Shown in pieces: positions 60,612 through 64,000 of a stretch of 64,000 nt of DNA. Position numbers and translations under genes: made by a program. The notes below the pieces were generated by a model. That model was not told where the DNA came from and ran no database searches. It saw nothing but the letters and a program-made list of their open reading frames with translations. The DNA lies in contig JBGAOY010000002.1 in NCBI GenBank assembly GCA_044221555.1, positions 352,721 through 416,720 of the forward strand, given 5' to 3'. Every line of letters starts with the position of its first letter. The stretch's first letter is position 1. Source of the DNA: JAEUJM01 sp044221555 (GTDB lineage Bacteria; Actinomycetota; Acidimicrobiia; Acidimicrobiales; DATDAH01).

Positions 60612-61958
60612 GTGACTCCCTCGGTGCCCCGTGTCCGCTTCGCGCCCGCCCCCACCGGCTCGCTGCACGTGGGCAGCGCCCGTTCGGCGCTGTTCAACTG
60701 GCTCTACGCGCGGGCCGTCGGCGGCACCATGGTGCTGCGCATCGAGGACACCGACACCGAGCGCAACAAGCCCGAGCTCATCGACGGCATCCTGCGGTCG
60801 CTCGAGTGGCTGGGCATCGACTGGGACGAGGGGCCGATCCACCAGTCCGACCGGTTCGAGCTCTACCGCGAGGCGGCCTCGTCGCTGCTGTCGCGTGGGC
60901 TGGCCTACCTGGTCGACGCCGACGACCAGGTGGTCGAGGGCGACACCATCACGCCGGGCCTGGCCGTGCGCTTCCGGGTGCCCGACGAGGGGGCCATCGA
61001 GTTCAGCGATGTCATCCGTGGCGACGTGCGGTTCGAGAACGAGAACGTCGAGGACTTCGTGATCTGGCGGTCGAACGGCACGCCCACGTTCCTCATCGCC
61101 AACGCGGTCGACGACGTCGACCTGGCCATCAGCCACGTGATCCGGGGCGAGGACCTGCTGTCGTCCACGCCCAAGGTGATCCACCTGCGTGCCGCGCTGG
61201 GCCACAGCGTGCTGCCGGTGTTCGCCCACCTGCCGCTGCTGGTGAACGAGCAGCGCCAGAAGCTGTCGAAGCGCCGTGACGACGTGGCGCTGTGGGACTA
61301 CCGCGACAAGGGCTACCTGCCCGAGGCCATGGCCAACTACCTGGCGCTGCTGGGGTGGGGCCCCGCCGACGGGGTCGAGGTGCGCCCCATGGGTGAGATC
61401 ATCGAGCAGTTCCGGCTCGAGGACATCACCAAGTCGCCGGCGTTCTTCGACGTGAAGAAGCTCGACCACGTGAACGGCGAGTGGATGCGTCGCCTCGAGC
61501 CCGCCGACTTCGTCGCCCGATGCGCCCCGGTGCTCGCCGAGGGGCCGTGGGCCGCCGATGCCTTCGACGCGGAGGCGTTCGGGGCGATCGCCCCGTTGGT
61601 GCAGGAACGGGTCACCACCCTGGCCGACGTGCCCGGCTACGTCGACTGGTTGTTCCTGCCCGAGGCGCCGGTCGACGAGGCCTCGTGGCAGAAGGCCATG
61701 GTGAAGGGCCCCGACGCCGCGGGCCTGCTCGACGACGCCATCGCCGCCTTCGCCTCCGTCGAGTGGACCACCGAGTCGCTGCACGCCTGCCTGCTGGGCG
61801 TGGGTGACGCCCGGGGGCTCAAGCTGGGGAAGGCCCAGGCGCCGGTGCGGGTGGCGGTCACCGGCCGCACCGTGGGGCCGCCCCTGTTCGAGTCGCTGGT
61901 GCTGCTGGGCCGGGAGCGCACGCTCCAACGCCTTCGGGCGGCCCGCGCCCGATTGTGA
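60612..61958 (+). CDS. gltX: Glutamyl-tRNA synthetase (probably non-discriminating)
   Basis: Charges tRNA(Glu), and in organisms with GatCAB also tRNA(Gln), with glutamate. The 448-residue class I synthetase has the HIGH-like motif APAPTGSLHVGSARSALFN and the KMSKS-like QKLSKRRDDVALWDY, with the anticodon-binding helical domain at the C-terminus. gatCAB at the other end of the window and the tRNA-Gln gene just downstream support the indirect route. The GTG start lies seven bases after TAGCCT, leaderless in style. It overlaps the next gene by four bases. Confidence 0.96.
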   Translation: MTPSVPRVRFAPAPTGSLHVGSARSALFNWLYARAVGGTMVLRIEDTDTERNKPELIDGILRSLEWLGIDWDEGPIHQSDRFELYREAASSLLSRGLAYLVDADDQVVEGDTITPGLAVRFRVPDEGAIEFSDVIRGDVRFENENVEDFVIWRSNGTPTFLIANAVDDVDLAISHVIRGEDLLSSTPKVIHLRAALGHSVLPVFAHLPLLVNEQRQKLSKRRDDVALWDYRDKGYLPEAMANYLALLGWGPADGVEVRPMGEIIEQFRLEDITKSPAFFDVKKLDHVNGEWMRRLEPADFVARCAPVLAEGPWAADAFDAEAFGAIAPLVQERVTTLADVPGYVDWLFLPEAPVDEASWQKAMVKGPDAAGLLDDAIAAFASVEWTTESLHACLLGVGDARGLKLGKAQAPVRVAVTGRTVGPPLFESLVLLGRERTLQRLRAARARL

Positions 61959-62632
61959 CCGCGTCGCGCCTCCAGCGGTTGCCGCGCTGGCTCCGAGTCT
62001 GCGTGCGGGTGGCGCTGGTCGGCGTCGGCCTGATCGGGCTGTACCTGGCCGTCACGTTCGCCCAGGTGTGGTGGACGGCGCGCCAGGACGACGCCACCGA
62101 GGCGTCGGCCATCGTGGTGCTCGGTGCCGCCCAGTACGACGGCACACCCTCGCCCGTGTTCCAGGCTCGCCTCGACCATGCCCTCGAGCTGTACGAGCAG
62201 GGCCTCGCGCCCACCATCGTGGTCACCGGCGGCAACCAGCCCGGCGACCGCTTCACCGAGGCCACTGCCGGCGCCAACTACCTGCTGGCCAACGGTGTGC
62301 CCGACGAGGACATCCGCCGTGAGGTCGATGCCCACAACTCGTGGGAGTCGCTGGCCGCCACCGCTCGCATCCTCGACAGCGAGGGGGTGCACGACGTGAT
62401 CCTGGTGTCCGACCCGTACCACTCGTTCCGCGTGGGCCAGATCGCCGAGGAGCTGGGCATGACCGCCCACCTGTCGCCCACCCGCAGCAGCCCGGGCAGC
62501 GGCTTCACCGAGTTCCGGGCCATGCTGCGCGAGACGCTGGCGGTGTCGGTGGGGCGGTTCGTGGGCTACCGGCGCCTGGTCACCATCGACGACAAGGTGG
62601 GCCGCATCCGCGAGGGCGTCGGCCGCGGCTGA
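61955..62632 (+). CDS. DUF218 (YdcF/SanA-like) membrane-anchored protein
   Basis: The 225-residue protein has one hydrophobic N-terminal helix (about residues 16-37) and a DUF218 domain: AIVVLGAAQYDGTPSPVFQARLDHALELYEQG, IVVTGGNQPGDRFTEATAGANYLLANGV and VILVSDPYHSFRVGQIAEELG. DUF218 proteins such as SanA and YdcF affect envelope permeability; an enzymatic activity has not been shown for most. The GTG start overlaps the gltX stop (GTGA), so the pair is coupled. Confidence 0.85.
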   Translation: MTASRLQRLPRWLRVCVRVALVGVGLIGLYLAVTFAQVWWTARQDDATEASAIVVLGAAQYDGTPSPVFQARLDHALELYEQGLAPTIVVTGGNQPGDRFTEATAGANYLLANGVPDEDIRREVDAHNSWESLAATARILDSEGVHDVILVSDPYHSFRVGQIAEELGMTAHLSPTRSSPGSGFTEFRAMLRETLAVSVGRFVGYRRLVTIDDKVGRIREGVGRG

Positions 62633-62660
62633 CGGGCGCGCCGAGTTCCCGGGAACCGAG

Positions 62661-62690
62661 TTCGGCATCGGGCGCGGGGGCGGGTAACCT
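62661..62690 (+). promoter_or_regulatory. Putative promoter for the tRNA-Gln/tRNA-Glu pair
   Basis: TAACCT (62685-62690) lies 12 bases before tRNA-Gln, with a weak TTCGGC (62661-62666) 18 bases upstream. A 12-bp palindrome GTTCCCGGGAAC is just upstream at 62645-62656. Confidence 0.35.
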
Positions 62691-62702
62691 GCACCTTCCC
62701 GT

Positions 62703-62774
62703 TCGGGGGTGGTGTAATCGGTAACACAGCTGGTTCTGGTCCAGTCGTTGGGGGTTCGAGTCCTCCCCCCCGAG
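62703..62774 (+). tRNA. tRNA-Gln (anticodon CTG)
   Basis: All four arms fold: acceptor TCGGGGG/CCCCCGA, D stem GTGT/ACAC, anticodon stem GCTGG/CCAGT with loop TTCTGGT (anticodon CTG), and T arm with TTCGAGT loop. CCA is not encoded. It is 15 bases upstream of tRNA-Glu and close to gltX. Confidence 0.93.
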
Positions 62775-62789
62775 CTTCACAACAGATCT

Positions 62790-62862
62790 GGCCCCATCGT
62801 CTAGAGGCCTAGGACACCACCCTCTCAAGGTGGCGACACGGGTTCGAATCCCGTTGGGGCTG
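62790..62862 (+). tRNA. tRNA-Glu (anticodon CTC)
   Basis: Acceptor GGCCCCA/TGGGGCT (one G-U), anticodon stem CCACC/GGTGG with loop CTCTCAA (anticodon CTC), T arm ACGGG/CCCGT with TTCGAAT loop. CCA is not encoded. A strong hairpin terminator follows after five bases, and a degenerate copy of its 3' end lies 145 bp downstream. Confidence 0.95.
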
Positions 62863-62867
62863 CAAAG

Positions 62868-62895
62868 CGAGAACCCTGCTACGGCAGGGTTCTCG
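62868..62895 (+). terminator. Terminator of the tRNA pair
   Basis: CGAGAACCCTGC (62868-62879) pairs perfectly with GCAGGGTTCTCG (62884-62895) over a TACG loop, directly after tRNA-Glu. There is no T tract, but a perfect 12-bp GC-rich stem just after a stable RNA gene is a convincing end point. Confidence 0.75.
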
Positions 62896-62977
62896 CCGCG
62901 TCTGCCTCCCGTTCCGCGAGGTTCCGAGCCGTTGATGCGTCGTCTCGGTCGACCACCGATTCATCGTCCCCAAGATT

Positions 62978-63014
62978 GCGACACGGGTTCCAATCCCGTT
63001 GGCGCTGCACAGCG
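62978..63014 (+). other. Degenerate duplicate of the tRNA-Glu 3' end
   Basis: The 37 bases match 62833-62869 (anticodon-stem edge, T arm, acceptor 3' strand and a few bases beyond) at 34 positions. Only the 3' half is present, so it cannot be a functional tRNA. It may be an old attachment-site remnant or a failed duplication. Confidence 0.65.
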
Positions 63015-63090
63015 GTGACCTGCGGAGACGCCGGTCAGGGGCGTCCGGCGTCACGAGGTCGAGGTGCGCTTCAGGATGGCCGCCTGTGGC

Positions 63091-63942
63091 TCACCCGGTT
63101 CCCGAGTCGATGCGGGTGACCGTGCCGCCGTCACCATTGGCGACCCAGACTGCGTCATCGGTCGCGGCCATCCCGTACGGGCTGCCGTCGATGTCGATCG
63201 TGTCGGTGACCTCGTTGGTGTCGGGGTCGATGCGGCTGATTGTGCCCGCTTCGACATTGGCGACCCACACGGCGGCGTCCGTGATGTCCACATCGTCGGG
63301 ACCGTCACCGACGGCAATGGTTGCGATGACCTCGTCGCTGCCGGGGTCGATGCGGGCGACAGTAGGGGGGCCGCCACTTGGGCCGCCGTTGGTGACCCAG
63401 ACGTCGGTGTCCGTGGCGGCCAGCCCATAGAGAGGCCCTTCGAGGTCGATCGTGTCGATGACCTCGTTGGTGTCGGGGTCGATCCGGGTGACCGTGCCGG
63501 CCTCACCGTTGGTGACCCAGACCGAGTCGTTCGTTACGCCAGGACCGAACGGGAACTCGTCCACGGTGACGGACGCGACAGCCTCGTTGGTGTCGGGGTC
63601 GATGCGGGTGACCGTGCTGTCATCCACGATGGTGACCCAGACCGCGGGGTCGGCGGCCGCCACGTCCTGCGGGCTGCCATCGACGTCGATGCTGTGGGTG
63701 ACCTCGTTGGTTTCGGGGTCGATTCGGGCGACGGTGTTGTTGTCGGCGTTGGTGACCCAGACCGCGGTTTCGGTGGCGGCCACCGCGTTGGCGCCTCCCT
63801 CGATCTCGATGGTGGCGATGACCTCTGGGGGGCGCTGGGCCTCGGGGCCCCCAGTGTCGTCGCTGCAGCCTCCGGCCGCCGCGGCCAGCATGGCGACCAG
63901 CAGCACGCTCAGGGCCGTGCGCCGCGAGGTCGTGTGGCTCAT
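63091..63942 (-). CDS. Lipoprotein with a YVTN-type beta-propeller
   Basis: The 283-residue product has a lipoprotein signal with lipobox AAGGC and then about seven repeats of 35-45 residues, each built on AVWVTNxxxxTVxRIDPxTNEVxxTIxVxGxP, which form a YVTN/NHL-like propeller. It should be tethered outside the membrane and bind another protein or a ligand. GGAGGGA lies five bases before the ATG; a longer start nine codons upstream is less likely. It is the last gene in the window and converges on the tRNA pair. Confidence 0.85.
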   Translation of the reverse strand: MSHTTSRRTALSVLLVAMLAAAAGGCSDDTGGPEAQRPPEVIATIEIEGGANAVAATETAVWVTNADNNTVARIDPETNEVTHSIDVDGSPQDVAAADPAVWVTIVDDSTVTRIDPDTNEAVASVTVDEFPFGPGVTNDSVWVTNGEAGTVTRIDPDTNEVIDTIDLEGPLYGLAATDTDVWVTNGGPSGGPPTVARIDPGSDEVIATIAVGDGPDDVDITDAAVWVANVEAGTISRIDPDTNEVTDTIDIDGSPYGMAATDDAVWVANGDGGTVTRIDSGTG

Positions 63943-64000
63943 GGGTTCCCTCCGGGAGGCTCGGTCCATCCGTCGCAGGACGCTACAGGCCGACCGGAGG

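Noticed and set aside
62978..63014. A third tRNA gene
   Set aside because: Only the 3' half is present, and there are no D or anticodon arms.

Overview
This is a very GC-rich chromosomal segment from an actinobacterium. The gene content (GatCAB amidotransferase with a single GluRS, actinobacterial-type SerC, an IclR regulator divergent from leuCD, Eis-like acetyltransferase, GMC and amine-oxidase flavoproteins, many GTG starts and likely leaderless genes) fits the Acidimicrobiia or a related deep actinobacterial line. That placement is inference; no rRNA or marker gene in the window settles it. I see no prophage, CRISPR array, insertion sequence or plasmid backbone. The window is mostly core metabolism, peppered with short dispersed repeats.

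Layout. 0-4 kb: gatCAB and a small anchored protein. 4-12.4 kb: GMC oxidoreductase, Eis-like acetyltransferase, a Fic protein with its own operator-like region, a MATE exporter and a membrane sulfatase-superfamily protein. 12.5-20 kb: ilvD, three small accessory genes, then ilvB-ilvN-ilvC behind a leader-peptide attenuator. 20-26.3 kb: an anchored lectin-like protein, two GT39-like membrane proteins, an acyl-CoA synthetase and a cyclic-nucleotide-binding protein. 26.4-34 kb: serC divergent from a class I aminotransferase, an S9 peptidase, a renalase-like flavoprotein and serA. 34-37 kb: leuA behind a second attenuator. 37-44.6 kb: NAD(P)-binding and secreted beta-propeller proteins and a monoamine oxidase. 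44.7-50.6 kb: leuCD divergent from an IclR regulator, a Ppx/GppA phosphatase and a secreted propeller protein. 51.6-56 kb: greA, then leuB-ilvE-cimA behind a third attenuator. 56-64 kb: unknowns, a polymer-forming membrane protein, CorA, a SnoaL-like protein with a giant insert, gltX, a DUF218 protein, tRNA-Gln and tRNA-Glu, and a YVTN lipoprotein.

How the genes work together. The window carries a nearly full set for branched-chain amino acids: cimA (threonine-independent route to 2-oxobutyrate), ilvBN, ilvC, ilvD, ilvE, leuA, leuCD and leuB, plus serA/serC. Three transcription units (ilvBNC, leuA, leuB-ilvE-cimA) start with a short ORF rich in Leu/Val/Ile codons, then a hairpin at the stop codon, then a terminator-like hairpin with a T-rich tail. 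The fourth unit, leuCD, instead has an IclR-type regulator and an operator-like dyad. gltX, gatCAB, tRNA-Gln and tRNA-Glu together fit the indirect Glu-to-Gln-tRNA pathway.

The most unusual material is three families of dispersed repeats. Family A (about 70 bp, often in tandem, one end carrying GACGAAGGAGG) sits at the translation starts of gatB, ilvD, cimA and a DUF1330 gene, apparently supplying the Shine-Dalgarno sequence or N-terminal codons. It also abuts the stop codons of ilvD and the amine oxidase. Family B is a GGCGCC-centred hairpin and family C a 52-bp inverted-repeat element; both lie between genes.
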